Notes: generated by a model from the letters alone, not told the origin. DNA of 64,000 nucleotides from Owenweeksia sp. (GCA_028285465.1 JANQPD010000025.1:1-64000), one strand, 5' to 3'; shown: positions 1 to 9,312, counted from the first letter of the stretch. Numbers and translations are program-made.

Positions 1-1068
1 AGCTACTTTGAATTGCTTCCGCAAACCAATGGCAAACGCGTGCGCCAGATGGCAATGGATAATGCGCTCTTCTACCCGCCCGACAGTGGTTTTTATATGA
101 CCCGCGCCATTAGCAATTTTGCTGTACGCTGCATTCGTGAGCACGATACTGCACAACCATTTTTTCTCTATGTGGCCTATACCGCTCCACATTGGCCGCT
201 ACATGCCTTGCAGGAAGACATTGCAAAGTATGAAAACGCTTTTGTAGCCGGCTGGGACAGCACACGGGTCAATCGCATAAAACACCTAAAGAAAAAGGGA
301 TATTTCCCGGAAAAAGCAACAGCAGCAAAAAAACCGGGCTCTGTTCCGGATTTTAAGGAGATTGAAAACAAAGAGGAATGGAGCAGGCGCATGGCGGTTT
401 ACGCGGCCATGGTTGATCGTATGGACCAGGGGATAGGCAGCATCTGGCGGGCCGTACAGCAGCTTCCCGAACCTGGAAATACTATTTTTATTTTTTTGTC
501 AGACAATGGCCCTTCGGCCGAAAACATAGAGCACCGCAGGCTGCACCAGGTGGACGTACCGGTAGGTCTAAAGGGTTCTTACAAAGCATACCAGGAGCCG
601 TGGGCTTACGTGAGCAATGCTCCTTTTCAAAACTATAAGCTTAGCCTGTACGAAGGCGGCATTAAAACCCCTTGTATTTTTTACTGGCCGGCCAAGGTCA
701 GGCCAAATATTGTTCATTACAGGGGTCACCTCATGGATATTGTACCTACTCTTCTGGCTGCAACAGAAACCAGAACGGATAGTCTAAGTATGGACGGGAT
801 AAACTTGCTGCCGGTGATAAAAGGTAAAGAGAAAGAATATGTGGCACGTCCGTTGTTCTGGGAGTATAATGGCCATCGGGCTATGCTTGAAAAAAACTAT
901 AAACTGGTAAGGGAAAAAGAGGATAGCCTTTGGCAGCTTTACGACTTAAGGCAGGATCCGGCTGAAACAGCTAACCAGGCAAAGACAAGGCCCGAAAAAG
1001 TGCTGGAAATGCGTACAAAATATGAAGCCTGGGAAAAAGAGATGCTTTCTCTAAAAGATGATGGGTAA
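1..1068 (+). CDS. Sulfatase, C-terminal part (cut by window edge)
   Basis: C-terminal 355 or so residues of a type I sulfatase of the alkaline-phosphatase superfamily, which hydrolyses sulfate esters, here presumably on a polysaccharide. The reading frame is open from base 1, so the N-terminus with the formylglycine CxPxR motif lies outside the window. Visible family features are the metal-binding SDNG motif in FIFLSDNGPS, the downstream Lys in VGLKGSYKAY, the YEGGIKTP segment that precedes the last substrate-site residues, and a typical end with DLRQDPAETANQA. It lies just upstream of a GH28 gene on the same strand, so it probably takes part in breaking down a sulfated, uronate-containing glycan. 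Its substrate cannot be read from this fragment. Confidence 0.9.
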   Translation, partial: SYFELLPQTNGKRVRQMAMDNALFYPPDSGFYMTRAISNFAVRCIREHDTAQPFFLYVAYTAPHWPLHALQEDIAKYENAFVAGWDSTRVNRIKHLKKKGYFPEKATAAKKPGSVPDFKEIENKEEWSRRMAVYAAMVDRMDQGIGSIWRAVQQLPEPGNTIFIFLSDNGPSAENIEHRRLHQVDVPVGLKGSYKAYQEPWAYVSNAPFQNYKLSLYEGGIKTPCIFYWPAKVRPNIVHYRGHLMDIVPTLLAATETRTDSLSMDGINLLPVIKGKEKEYVARPLFWEYNGHRAMLEKNYKLVREKEDSLWQLYDLRQDPAETANQAKTRPEKVLEMRTKYEAWEKEMLSLKDDG

Positions 1069-1165
1069 CTAGACGTAATTTTTAAGTTAAGGTGTACAGC
1101 GCCTATGAACGGAAACAGAAAGAATAAAGGATCCGCTTTGAGAACGTGAAAGGAGTCAAAACACT

Positions 1166-2587
1166 ATGAAAGGCATTGGACGGATTTTAATTGTGCTGAG
1201 CATCTGGTCATCCTGCAAAAGCAGGCAGGCAAGCCCGGACGGGGAGGTTATGCGGGCCTATGCCGATAGCGCCTGGGCATACGTGCCGCAGATAGAGGCG
1301 CGGATAGTAGCACCTCTAATTAAGAAAGATACGGCCCGTTTGATCCTGCCCTATCTACAGGAAGTGGAAGACTACCGTCCTTATGCCCAGCATCTTGTTG
1401 ACAGCTTGTCTGCTGAAGGGGGTGGTGTGGTTTTCGTGCCAGCAGGCCGCTATACCTTCTTAGGCCCCTTGCACCTGAAAAGCGGAGTACAGCTACACCT
1501 GGCAGATTCTGCAAAAATAATATTCAGCGACAACCCGGCCCATTATTTACCACTGGTGAAAGTGCGTTGGGAAGGTACGGTTTGTTACAATTATTCCCCG
1601 CTCATTTATGCCTACCGGCAGAAAAACATTGCCATTACCGGCAAAGGCGTAGTTGAAGGGAATGGGGCGCAATGGTCAAAAGAATGGCGCAAAAAGCAAA
1701 AGCCGGATAAGGCAAAGCTCCGGCAAATGGGCAACGATACGATCCCGGAAGGGCAACGTGTATTCGGCCAGGGTTTCCTGGACCTGGATAAAGACGGGCA
1801 GGACGATGGCTTCGGGGATGGACAGGCGCATTTTTTACGGCCGAGCCTGATTGAGTTTTACGCGTGTGAAAACATATGGTTAGAAGACTTCACCGCTCAA
1901 AACAGCCCCTTCTGGACCATACACCCCGTGTTTTGCAAAAACATAAGCATCCGTGGCCTGCGCATCAGGGGAAGTACCCTGAATGATGACGGCATCGACC
2001 CGGATAGCTGTGAAGATGTGTTGATCGAGAACTGTGACATAGCTACGCATGACGATGCCATCTCCATAAAAGCCGGGCGGGACCAGGATGCCTGGAGCAG
2101 GCCCGGCAGTAAGCACATTATAGTGCGCAACAACCACCTGCGGAGCGGGGTTAACGCCCTATGTATTGGCAGCGAAATGAGTGGAGGCGTAGAAAGCGTA
2201 TTTATGACGGGAAACAATATAGGCCGGGGCAAGCATGCGTTTAACTTCAAGTGTAACCTGGACAGGGGCGGGGTAGTTAAAGATGTGTTTATACGCGGCA
2301 ATAAAATAGATAGCTGCAGCCACGAAATGCTGATCTTCAGGATGGATTACCACGGGTATCGCGGAAATTATTTCCCCACTACCTTTAAACGGTTTTTTGT
2401 TGAAGACCTGAGCGCGCAAAAAGTAGGTAGCCCCTTTAAAATAACAGGTGTTGAGGCCGCACCCATACGGGAGTTGTATTTCCACAATATTTCCATAAGA
2501 TCGTCTGATACAGCTTCCCGGTTTGATTTCATGGAAAAAACGGTTTTTAATAAGGTAGAAGTAGAAGGGCGTCCTGAGGCTTTTTAA
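1166..2587 (+). CDS. Glycoside hydrolase family 28 (polygalacturonase-like), probable lipoprotein
   Basis: 473-residue right-handed beta-helix enzyme of the GH28 type. The N-terminus is hydrophobic and ends in WSSCKS, so Cys17 may be a lipid anchor, though Trp at -3 is unusual. Residues 85-105 (GGGVVFVPAGRYTFLGPLHL) are the usual N-terminal cap strand. The active-site region has NDDGIDPDS at 273-281 and HDDAISIK from 295, which supplies the Asp triad of GH28. The later GSEMSGG (335-341) stands where many members have a GHG loop. An AAAGGAG-like stretch sits about 12 bases before the ATG. It follows the sulfatase by 97 bases on the same strand and meets the glycerate kinase gene end-on. It probably hydrolyses a uronate-containing backbone. 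The exact linkage is unknown. Confidence 0.85.
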   Translation: MKGIGRILIVLSIWSSCKSRQASPDGEVMRAYADSAWAYVPQIEARIVAPLIKKDTARLILPYLQEVEDYRPYAQHLVDSLSAEGGGVVFVPAGRYTFLGPLHLKSGVQLHLADSAKIIFSDNPAHYLPLVKVRWEGTVCYNYSPLIYAYRQKNIAITGKGVVEGNGAQWSKEWRKKQKPDKAKLRQMGNDTIPEGQRVFGQGFLDLDKDGQDDGFGDGQAHFLRPSLIEFYACENIWLEDFTAQNSPFWTIHPVFCKNISIRGLRIRGSTLNDDGIDPDSCEDVLIENCDIATHDDAISIKAGRDQDAWSRPGSKHIIVRNNHLRSGVNALCIGSEMSGGVESVFMTGNNIGRGKHAFNFKCNLDRGGVVKDVFIRGNKIDSCSHEMLIFRMDYHGYRGNYFPTTFKRFFVEDLSAQKVGSPFKITGVEAAPIRELYFHNISIRSSDTASRFDFMEKTVFNKVEVEGRPEAF

Positions 2588-2588
2588 C

Positions 2589-3731
2589 TTAAAGCCCGTT
2601 TGGGTACTGCGTATGTAGCCACCTGGCAATGTTACGACCCGTTTGCTTTAATTCCTTTTGTACTTGTTCATTATCAAACGGACCGGAAACAGGATGTTCG
2701 TGTAGGGCAAAGATCCGGTCTATGCCTGTAGCATCTGTCGGACCAAGCCGGGAAAAGCCGCAAACAATAACGAGCTTTTGATGAGGCTTTTTCAGCCGGA
2801 TGAGTTCGCCAACTACCTTGCCTTGTAAAGAGGTATGGTCCAGGCACCCCTCTCCGCTTATAATAACAGAACAATTCCCAAGGGCCTCATATAAGCCTGA
2901 AGCTTCCGCTAGCAGGTGAAAACCTTTACACAGCTTACCATTTAAAAACAAGCAAGCTCCGGCCCCAAGGCCTCCTGCTGCTCCGGCTCCTTCGAGCTTT
3001 TGTAGGTCAACATTAAACTTTTTAACCACCAAATGGGCAAAGTGCTTCATACCTTCATCCAGGGCTCTTATAGCTGCCGGGTCAGCGCCTTTTTGCGCGG
3101 CATACGTAAAGGCAGCCCCTTCCGGTCCGTAAAGCGGATTCTGTACATCACAAGCTACTTGTACATCAACCCCCTCTAGTTTTGTACGCACTGGATTCAG
3201 GTCAATTGCATCGATCTTTCCCAGGTTTTGCCCGGAAGGGCAAAGTAACTTGCCTTTTGCATCTTTAAAGCTAGCCCCTAATGCGGCAGCCATTCCTGTA
3301 CCCGCATCGTGCGTAGCGCTGCCCCCAATGCCCAATAGTAGCTTACGGGCACCCATACCTAAGGCATGCTCGATCAGCTGGCCCGTACCGTATGTAGAAG
3401 TAAATAATGGGTTTTGTTCCCTAGGAGCCAGTAACGCCAGGCCGGAAGCGGCCGCCATTTCAACAATGGCGGTTCTGGTCGCTTTGGCATAAAAGTAGGA
3501 GGCGTTGATGTTCCTTCCCAGTGGGTCCTGTACCTGTAGCGTTACTTCTTTTGCGTTGAGCCGCTGCGCCAAAAGAGCCGCTGTACCTTCCCCTCCGTCT
3601 GCCAGGGGCAGACCTATAATGTTACATGGGAGAGAGGCTTCTTTAAGCCCGGAGATAAGCGCATTACATACTTGGGGAGCTGTTGCGGAACCCTTGAATT
3701 TGTCCGGAGCTATTAGGAGATCTAAACCCAT
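2589..3731 (-). CDS. Glycerate kinase (GarK/GlxK family)
   Basis: 380-residue ATP-dependent glycerate kinase that makes 2-phosphoglycerate for lower glycolysis. The N-terminus LLIAPDKFKGSATAPQV and the PLADGGEGTAALLA segment are family signatures, and the GIGGSATHDAGTGMA glycine-rich stretch and late SGEGCLDHTSLQGK motif are also present. Length is normal for the family. Its start overlaps the end of the GntP permease by 10 bases, so the two are almost certainly cotranscribed. This pairing suggests import and phosphorylation of glycerate, possibly arising from aldarate or tartronate-semialdehyde metabolism beside the uronate genes. Confidence 0.92.
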   Translation of the reverse strand: MGLDLLIAPDKFKGSATAPQVCNALISGLKEASLPCNIIGLPLADGGEGTAALLAQRLNAKEVTLQVQDPLGRNINASYFYAKATRTAIVEMAAASGLALLAPREQNPLFTSTYGTGQLIEHALGMGARKLLLGIGGSATHDAGTGMAAALGASFKDAKGKLLCPSGQNLGKIDAIDLNPVRTKLEGVDVQVACDVQNPLYGPEGAAFTYAAQKGADPAAIRALDEGMKHFAHLVVKKFNVDLQKLEGAGAAGGLGAGACLFLNGKLCKGFHLLAEASGLYEALGNCSVIISGEGCLDHTSLQGKVVGELIRLKKPHQKLVIVCGFSRLGPTDATGIDRIFALHEHPVSGPFDNEQVQKELKQTGRNIARWLHTQYPNGL

Positions 3732-5017
3732 AAAGCGGTAAACACGGTGATTAGGAGCATAATACTGAAAGAAATGCCTAAACCCAGCAATGACCAGCTT
3801 TTAAACATTTTGGGCAAAGGAATTCTTCCCATTCGGCTCACTACCCAAAAGTACGAATCATTGGTATGGGAAACTGCCAATGCACCTGCACCGATGCTTA
3901 AGGCCAGTAAACTCAGCGGCACTTGCGAAAGGCCTTCCGAAGGCATTATCCCCAACAGCAGGGAAGCAGTAACGATCATGGCGGAGGTGCTGCTCCCCTG
4001 GGCACTTTTTAGGAGGAGGGCAATGAAGTAGGCGGCCCAGCATAAGGCCCAAAAAGAATCCTGTATCGGAACCATTTCCGAGAGCTCAGCCCCTAAGCCG
4101 CTGGCCGCGATTACTGATCCAAAAGCTCCGCCCATGGCAGTAATAATAAGGATAGGACCGGCTTGTGCTACGCTTTTGCTGACCCAGGCAGTTTTTTTAG
4201 GTTGAGGAAGCCATAGCCGGGCCAGCAATACCCCGCTGGCGATCGCTAGTACCGGGCTTCCCAGTACCAGCCATGGACTTTCTCCAAAGGCAAAACGAAC
4301 GATACTGCTCAGAGCAATGAGCAGGATAGGGAATAAGAGGGGAAGCAGGGCTCTCCAAAGAGGGATTTGCGGCAATACTTGCTGCTCTACCGGCTCTTTT
4401 TCTACTGGAGAAGAGTTGTATAGGCGAGAAAGTAAAAAAAGGCAAAGCAGCAGAACAGGAAACACGAATAACAAGGCTAACCCAAAAAAAGTGTCGAAAG
4501 CGGTAATGCCCAATGTACCGGCTATGGCCAGTGGGCCCGGAGTAGGGATAAGGAACGTATGACTCAGGTATAGACCGAAAGCGAGGCTTAACTGCAATAG
4601 AACAGGATCTTTACCACTTTGCCGGGCCAGTGCGGGGTTTAGGCGATGCAATACCACAAAAGCGGCATCGCAGAATACCGGAATGCCTACGAGTATCCCG
4701 GCCAGGGCTATTCCCCATTGCGGGTTTTTCTTCCCTCCTAAAGCAATAAGCTTCTGCGCTAAAACCTGTATTGCTCCGCTTTGCGCCAATTGCTGGCCAA
4801 GCATACATCCCAAAAGTACAAGCAAACCTACCGAAGCCATTAACTGGCCAAAACCCTTTTGCAGGGCAGCCAGGGCTTCCGCAAAGGAGATGCTGCTGCC
4901 CAAACCATACAGCAAAGAGGCTAAAAACAAAGCAAGGGCGGGATGCCACTTAAGGCGAACACTGCTCCACATTATAAACAAGATGGAAAGGAGTAAGGTA
5001 AACAGTGTTATGAACAT
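3722..5017 (-). CDS. GntP-family sugar-acid permease
   Basis: 431-residue polytopic inner-membrane protein with about 12 hydrophobic segments, of the gluconate:H+ symporter (GntP/ArsB-NhaD superfamily) type. Signature stretches are GIPVFCDAAFVVL, FLIPTPGPLAIAGTLG and SAQGSSTSAMIVTASLL, all diagnostic of GntP proteins. Family members carry gluconate, fructuronate, idonate or glycerate. Linkage to a glycerate kinase with a 10-base overlap argues for glycerate as the substrate here. It is divergent from the uxaB gene, with only 45 bases between the start codons and a perfect palindrome in that gap. Confidence 0.92.
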   Translation of the reverse strand: MFITLFTLLLSILFIMWSSVRLKWHPALALFLASLLYGLGSSISFAEALAALQKGFGQLMASVGLLVLLGCMLGQQLAQSGAIQVLAQKLIALGGKKNPQWGIALAGILVGIPVFCDAAFVVLHRLNPALARQSGKDPVLLQLSLAFGLYLSHTFLIPTPGPLAIAGTLGITAFDTFFGLALLFVFPVLLLCLFLLSRLYNSSPVEKEPVEQQVLPQIPLWRALLPLLFPILLIALSSIVRFAFGESPWLVLGSPVLAIASGVLLARLWLPQPKKTAWVSKSVAQAGPILIITAMGGAFGSVIAASGLGAELSEMVPIQDSFWALCWAAYFIALLLKSAQGSSTSAMIVTASLLLGIMPSEGLSQVPLSLLALSIGAGALAVSHTNDSYFWVVSRMGRIPLPKMFKSWSLLGLGISFSIMLLITVFTALWV

Positions 5018-5038
5018 CGGGGAATTGTAGAGAAAAGC

Positions 5039-5056
5039 CGTCTTTTAAAAAAGACG
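5039..5056. promoter_or_regulatory. Perfect palindrome between gntP-type permease and uxaB
   Basis: CGTCTTTT-AA-AAAAGACG is an 8+8 perfect inverted repeat with a 2-base centre. It sits in the 45-base gap between two divergently oriented genes, 6 bases before the uxaB start. A dyad at this position may be an operator controlling both genes, or an RNA hairpin that affects uxaB translation. No protein can be assigned to it. Confidence 0.5.
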
Positions 5057-5062
5057 AATCGC

Positions 5063-6418
5063 GTGCATCAACCCCTTACCGGACTGACGTCCATTCACCA
5101 CAAGTTTTTGGCCAGAGAGCTCCCTCAAAAAGTTGCCATGATTGGAACCGGTAATTTTTTACGCGCTTTTGTAGGAAGCTTTGTAGAGGAAATGAATGCA
5201 TCACAAGGCTTTAATGGGGGGATCTGTATGATACAGCCTACACCTAAGGGAAAAGTAGAGGCACTGGCCCGGCAAGGTTTTCTTTATACCGTATTAAGCC
5301 GGGGTGCCCGGGGCGATGAGCACATGCAAGTGGTCCGTTCAGTGGTGGGAGGTATTGACCCTTATCGCAATTATGCTTCTTTCCTGGCTTTGGGGGAATT
5401 GGAAGAATTGGAATACATCATAAGCAATACTACTGAAGCTGGTTTAAGCCTCGATGAAAAGGATACGGATATGGAGCAGGTGCCGCGTTCTTTTCCGGCC
5501 AAGCTCTGCGCTCTGTTGTACAGGCGGTATTGCACACAGGGACAGCGTTCTGCCCATTTAAAGATACTGCCCTGTGAGTTATTGCCCGATAATGGAAAAC
5601 TGCTGGAAAAGCTCGTAGTACAAGCTGCAGAAAACTATGGCTTAGGTGATGCGTTTACCAGCTGGTTACAGGAGCATGTGCAATTCTACAATACGTTGGT
5701 AGATCGCATTGTTCCGGGTTTTCCGGGAGATGAATACGAGGAATTACATAAGAAAATGGGCTATGCAGATAATTTTTTGGTGGCTGCCGAGGCGTTCAGT
5801 TTTTGGGCCATCGAAAGCAAGGAGGCTCTTTTTCCTCCTGTGAAAACGGGCCAGCTGGTATATACAGACGACCTATCGTATTACCGCCAACGCAAGGTAC
5901 AGTTGCTTAACGCAGCACATACGGCCATGGTACCCCTGGCTTTACTGAATGGGTTGGCTACCGTCCAGGCTTTTGTCACACATCCTTCCTGGGGAGAATT
6001 TTTCAGGAAACTTGTTTACCAGGAATTATCGGTTGGTTTAAGACCCGAAGATGAAGACCTTTTATGGTATACCCGTTCCGTGATCAAGCGGTTTGAGAAT
6101 CCCTACGTGCAGCACTATTTTAAGGATATTGCGCTGAATACGACATCGAAGATCCAGGCCAGGCTGGTGCCTGTACTCCTTTCTTTTTATGCGGAATATG
6201 GAGAATGGCCCCCGCAACTCTGCCAAAGCCTGGCTGCTTACATGAAACTCTTTCGCGAGTCTGCCCTTATCGAGGTTCCCGCAACTGCTAAAGCGGCTCT
6301 GCAAGGAAAAGAAGGACATGCCCTGGTAGAAACGGCCCTGGCGCAAAAAGAGATCTTTGGGAAAGAACTGACGGATCAACCTGGCCTGGCTGCTGCTATT
6401 GCTCCTTACATTCGATAA
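5063..6418 (+). CDS. uxaB: Tagaturonate reductase (altronate oxidoreductase)
   Basis: 451-residue NAD-dependent dehydrogenase of the mannitol-dehydrogenase family. It interconverts tagaturonate and altronate, the second step of galacturonate catabolism. The nucleotide-binding N-terminus reads MIGTGNFLRAFVGSF, the position of IIQFGEGNFLRAF in UxaB. EYIISNTTEAGL and the later NTLVDRIVPGFP and KVQLLNAAHTAMVP stretches are strong UxaB/MtlD family signatures. The start chosen is GTG at 5063. No ATG lies upstream in frame, and the next one (5141) would remove the first beta strand. The gene stands alone on the plus strand, facing uxaA, whose product takes the next step. Confidence 0.9.
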   Translation: MHQPLTGLTSIHHKFLARELPQKVAMIGTGNFLRAFVGSFVEEMNASQGFNGGICMIQPTPKGKVEALARQGFLYTVLSRGARGDEHMQVVRSVVGGIDPYRNYASFLALGELEELEYIISNTTEAGLSLDEKDTDMEQVPRSFPAKLCALLYRRYCTQGQRSAHLKILPCELLPDNGKLLEKLVVQAAENYGLGDAFTSWLQEHVQFYNTLVDRIVPGFPGDEYEELHKKMGYADNFLVAAEAFSFWAIESKEALFPPVKTGQLVYTDDLSYYRQRKVQLLNAAHTAMVPLALLNGLATVQAFVTHPSWGEFFRKLVYQELSVGLRPEDEDLLWYTRSVIKRFENPYVQHYFKDIALNTTSKIQARLVPVLLSFYAEYGEWPPQLCQSLAAYMKLFRESALIEVPATAKAALQGKEGHALVETALAQKEIFGKELTDQPGLAAAIAPYIR

Positions 6419-6452
6419 AAGTACGTAGCGTGTTGTGCTTCTTTTGCTATTT

Positions 6453-6494
6453 ATGTTTAGTGCGGCAAACATATTTTATATAAAACGTTTATCA
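6453..6494. promoter_or_regulatory. Inverted repeat and AACGTT motif between convergent uxaB and uxaA
   Basis: ATGTTT (6453-6458) and AAACAT (6467-6472) form a 6-bp inverted repeat. Just after it lies AAAACGTTTA, which has the AACGTT core found in the operator near the lacI-type gene at 24 kb. It lies between the 3' ends of two converging genes, so a terminator role or chance is as likely as regulation. The rest of the 193-base gap shows nothing recognisable. Confidence 0.25.
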
Positions 6495-6611
6495 ACATAA
6501 ACAAAATGCAAGAACTGACAGAGTGGAGTTGCAAACGGTTTTTATGCGCTGGACGACATTGAATATGGCAGCGGAAACACCATTCCCCTTTTGGCTTTTC
6601 GGTTTCCTGTA

Positions 6612-8231
6612 TTAAAGCGAGATATCCCGCTTCCAGGGAATGAAATCGTCTTGCCCCAATTGCTCGGCTTTAGTGAGGCTTTCGCCTGAGGCCACCTTAA
6701 GCATAAGGCGTAACAATTGCTCCCCTACTTCCATAGGGGTGTGTTCACCGCGAATGACCCCTCCGGCATCTATATCGATAATATCAGGCATGTTGTGTGC
6801 CAGGGCGGTATTGCTGCTCATTTTAAGTACCGGGCTAAGCGGGTTTCCGGTGGGGGTGCCCAGGCCTGTGGTAAAAACGATAAGGTTGGCACCGGAGGCG
6901 GCCAGTGCAGTGGTGCTTTCCACATCATTGCCCGGGGTGCATAATAAGTTCAGCCCGCTTTTTTGTCTTTTTTCAGTATAGTCCAGCACGTCCACAATAG
7001 GAGCAGTACCTCCCTTTTTGGCTGCTCCGGCCGATTTCATAGCATCGGTAAGCAGTCCATCCTTAATATTCCCGGGCGAAGGGTTGGCGGCAAAACTGCT
7101 TCCTGCTGCCAAAGCTCGTTTTTCATATGCCTGCATAAGCTGGCTAAAACGCTCGGCTGTTTCAATGTTTGTACAACGGTCGATCAATTCCTGTTCGACT
7201 CCATTCAGTTCGGGAAACTCCGCCAACAGGCTGCTTCCGCCAAGCGCCACCAGCAGGTCGGAGGCCTCCCCTAAAGCCGGGTTGGCACTGATGCCACTAA
7301 AACCATCGCTCCCTCCACATTCCAGCCCCAGGGTAAGTTTACGGATACTGGCTTTTTGCCTCCGCTGCTTGTTGGCTTGCGCCATACCTGCAAAGCTTTC
7401 TTTTATCAGGTAATCCATAAACCTTTCCTGGCTGCCAAAAGCTTGTTGCTCTGCCCATACTACCGGCCTGCTGTAGCCTGGTGAAAGGCGCCTGAGCTCT
7501 TGCTGCAAAAGCTGCATCTGTGCATTCTGGCAGCCGAGGCTTAAAACGGTAGCCCCTGCCGTATTGGGGTGTACGAGGTAGGCAGCCAGTAGCTTTATGA
7601 GCATTTCTGCGTCCTGGCGGGTGCCTCCGCATCCACTATGATGGGTGAGGTATTTGATGCCTTCAACATTTTTAAAAAACCGTTGAGGCTTGCCGGGGCG
7701 CTCCCTGAAAAGAGCCTCTGAAGAATTGTTCAGGTACGCTTGTTTCAGGGCACTAAGGTCATACTGCAGCAGGCTATGCCCATAGCCCAGTTGTTCATCA
7801 AATATTTTACGTAAGGCTTCTACATTTCGGTTTTCACAGAAAACCAGCGGTATCACCAGCCAATGGTTGCGGGTGCCAAAATTCCCATCTTCCCGCAAAT
7901 ACCCCTTCCAGGTAGCTTCGGAAAAAGGAGATACATCCGGAGCGTACCAGCGGTAAAGAGAAGGACGCACAACGGCCTTTTCCGTGGCGTGTTGTATATG
8001 CCGGGAGGCAAGTAAACTTCCGGCCTTTAGCGGAAGGGATAAAGTACCTACTTTTAGGCCGTACATCATTACGGGAGCCCCTTGGGCAAGGTCGTAGAGC
8101 GTGAACTTATGTTTTTGCGGAACTCTATCCTGCAAATGCAAATCAAATGCGGGTATACCCATGCCCTGTGGAAGATCCTGAAGGGCCACCGCAACATTGT
8201 CATCCGGGTGTATCCGTAAGCTATTTTTCAA
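6612..8231 (-). CDS. uxaA: Altronate dehydratase
   Basis: 539-residue enzyme that removes water from altronate to give 2-keto-3-deoxygluconate (KDG). Residues 1-90 form the SAF-like N-terminal domain (LRIHPDDNVAVALQDLP). The catalytic UxaA/galactarate-dehydratase domain follows, with GYLREDGNFGTRNHW, THHSGCGGTRQD and the LGLECGGSDGFSGISANPALG signature, and LVVFTTGLGTPTGNP-type sequence near the end. The start is TTG at 8231: there is no in-frame ATG between it and the upstream stop, and the N-terminus matches the family. It lies 4 bases after the Tat-exported protein gene and is the last gene of the long minus-strand uronate run. Confidence 0.93.
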   Translation of the reverse strand: MKNSLRIHPDDNVAVALQDLPQGMGIPAFDLHLQDRVPQKHKFTLYDLAQGAPVMMYGLKVGTLSLPLKAGSLLASRHIQHATEKAVVRPSLYRWYAPDVSPFSEATWKGYLREDGNFGTRNHWLVIPLVFCENRNVEALRKIFDEQLGYGHSLLQYDLSALKQAYLNNSSEALFRERPGKPQRFFKNVEGIKYLTHHSGCGGTRQDAEMLIKLLAAYLVHPNTAGATVLSLGCQNAQMQLLQQELRRLSPGYSRPVVWAEQQAFGSQERFMDYLIKESFAGMAQANKQRRQKASIRKLTLGLECGGSDGFSGISANPALGEASDLLVALGGSSLLAEFPELNGVEQELIDRCTNIETAERFSQLMQAYEKRALAAGSSFAANPSPGNIKDGLLTDAMKSAGAAKKGGTAPIVDVLDYTEKRQKSGLNLLCTPGNDVESTTALAASGANLIVFTTGLGTPTGNPLSPVLKMSSNTALAHNMPDIIDIDAGGVIRGEHTPMEVGEQLLRLMLKVASGESLTKAEQLGQDDFIPWKRDISL

Positions 8232-8235
8232 AACA

Positions 8236-9312
8236 TCAGGCTTTGAAGTAAGCAGCTAGATGCCGGGCGATGATGGCCATGTTTTCTTCGGGCCGGGCGA
8301 GGTTGCGGGGATAGTAATAGTAAATAAGGTGCTCGGGAGCTTTGGCCATTACCTGTGGCAGGCGTTGGTTCATCAATGCATTGTCGCTTACATTCATGTT
8401 GTGGTTTTCGATGAGCCAAAGTCCTTTTTTTCCCGCTTCACGGGCTGCTTGTAAAAAGCGTTCACCATTGTGCAGGAGTACTTTCCCGCCTTGCTCAGCT
8501 TCACCTGTGTCTTCCGGCCCCCACGGGCGACCGTCGCAGCCAAAATAATCCAGGCCTTTGATCTTGCTGGCAATTTCGATAACCTGCTGTTCCAGGTGCG
8601 CATAGCAAAACATATGCGTGCTTACTTTGGGAAAGCTATCCTTAATGTAGGTATTCAAACTACTCCAAAAATCTGCAAAAGCCTGCTGTTGTTCCCTGCG
8701 GTCATCCGGGTTTTTTAGTTTGGCCCGGGCCAGGTCGGAATAATCCATCACATCAAAGAGCTTGGGCTCATCCCAAATGACGCCCTTAAAGGCGAAGCGC
8801 TTTAACATTTTTGAGGTTTGTGCTTTGAAAAAGGTCAGCGTTTCGGGAGCGTGAATGCTGCAAATGACCCCGTTGGCCCGGTTGTACTGGACTTCCCCGT
8901 TTCTCTTCTTCACCCAGTTTTGATGGTGGCGCACAGAAAAATGGCTGGGGACCTTAGGTGAGCCTGCTACAATACCCGCCCAGCGTGAGGGCACGGCATA
9001 CGTATCCATTCCGAGTTCAGCGGCCGTTCGGATCACAAAATCAATGTTTTCTTCCGCAGCCCAAAAATCTTGTTCCAATACGGCAATGCTAACCGCTTGT
9101 GTTCCCTGGCTTGCCATCCACTCCAGGTCTTGCCGTACCTGTTCAGGCACCAGCGTATACATATGCGCCCTGAAGTAATAGGCGTTCAGTAGTTTTCCCT
9201 TAATGCGAGTAGGAGGGCCGGATTTAGGACGGGAAGGGCCCGACATCCAAGAGCTAAACCCCAAAGAGGCCGCTCCAAGCCCTAAACGTGTAATGAACTT
9301 TCTTCGCTGCAT
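8236..9312 (-). CDS. Tat-exported putative TIM-barrel protein of unknown function
   Basis: 358 residues with a twin-arginine signal (MQRRKFITRLGLGAASLG) and no family I can name with certainty. The body reads like a glycoside-hydrolase-type (beta/alpha)8 barrel: it has a repeated strand-helix pattern, an acidic strand end GVIWDEPKLF near residue 180, and the strand-end motifs DYFGCDGRPWG and GLWLIENHNMN. Export by Tat means it folds before crossing the inner membrane and may bind a cofactor or metal. It lies between the secreted beta-helix gene and uxaA (4-base gap), so it probably acts on an oligouronide in the periplasm. Enzymatic function is inference only. Confidence 0.7.
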   Translation of the reverse strand: MQRRKFITRLGLGAASLGFSSWMSGPSRPKSGPPTRIKGKLLNAYYFRAHMYTLVPEQVRQDLEWMASQGTQAVSIAVLEQDFWAAEENIDFVIRTAAELGMDTYAVPSRWAGIVAGSPKVPSHFSVRHHQNWVKKRNGEVQYNRANGVICSIHAPETLTFFKAQTSKMLKRFAFKGVIWDEPKLFDVMDYSDLARAKLKNPDDRREQQQAFADFWSSLNTYIKDSFPKVSTHMFCYAHLEQQVIEIASKIKGLDYFGCDGRPWGPEDTGEAEQGGKVLLHNGERFLQAAREAGKKGLWLIENHNMNVSDNALMNQRLPQVMAKAPEHLIYYYYPRNLARPEENMAIIARHLAAYFKA

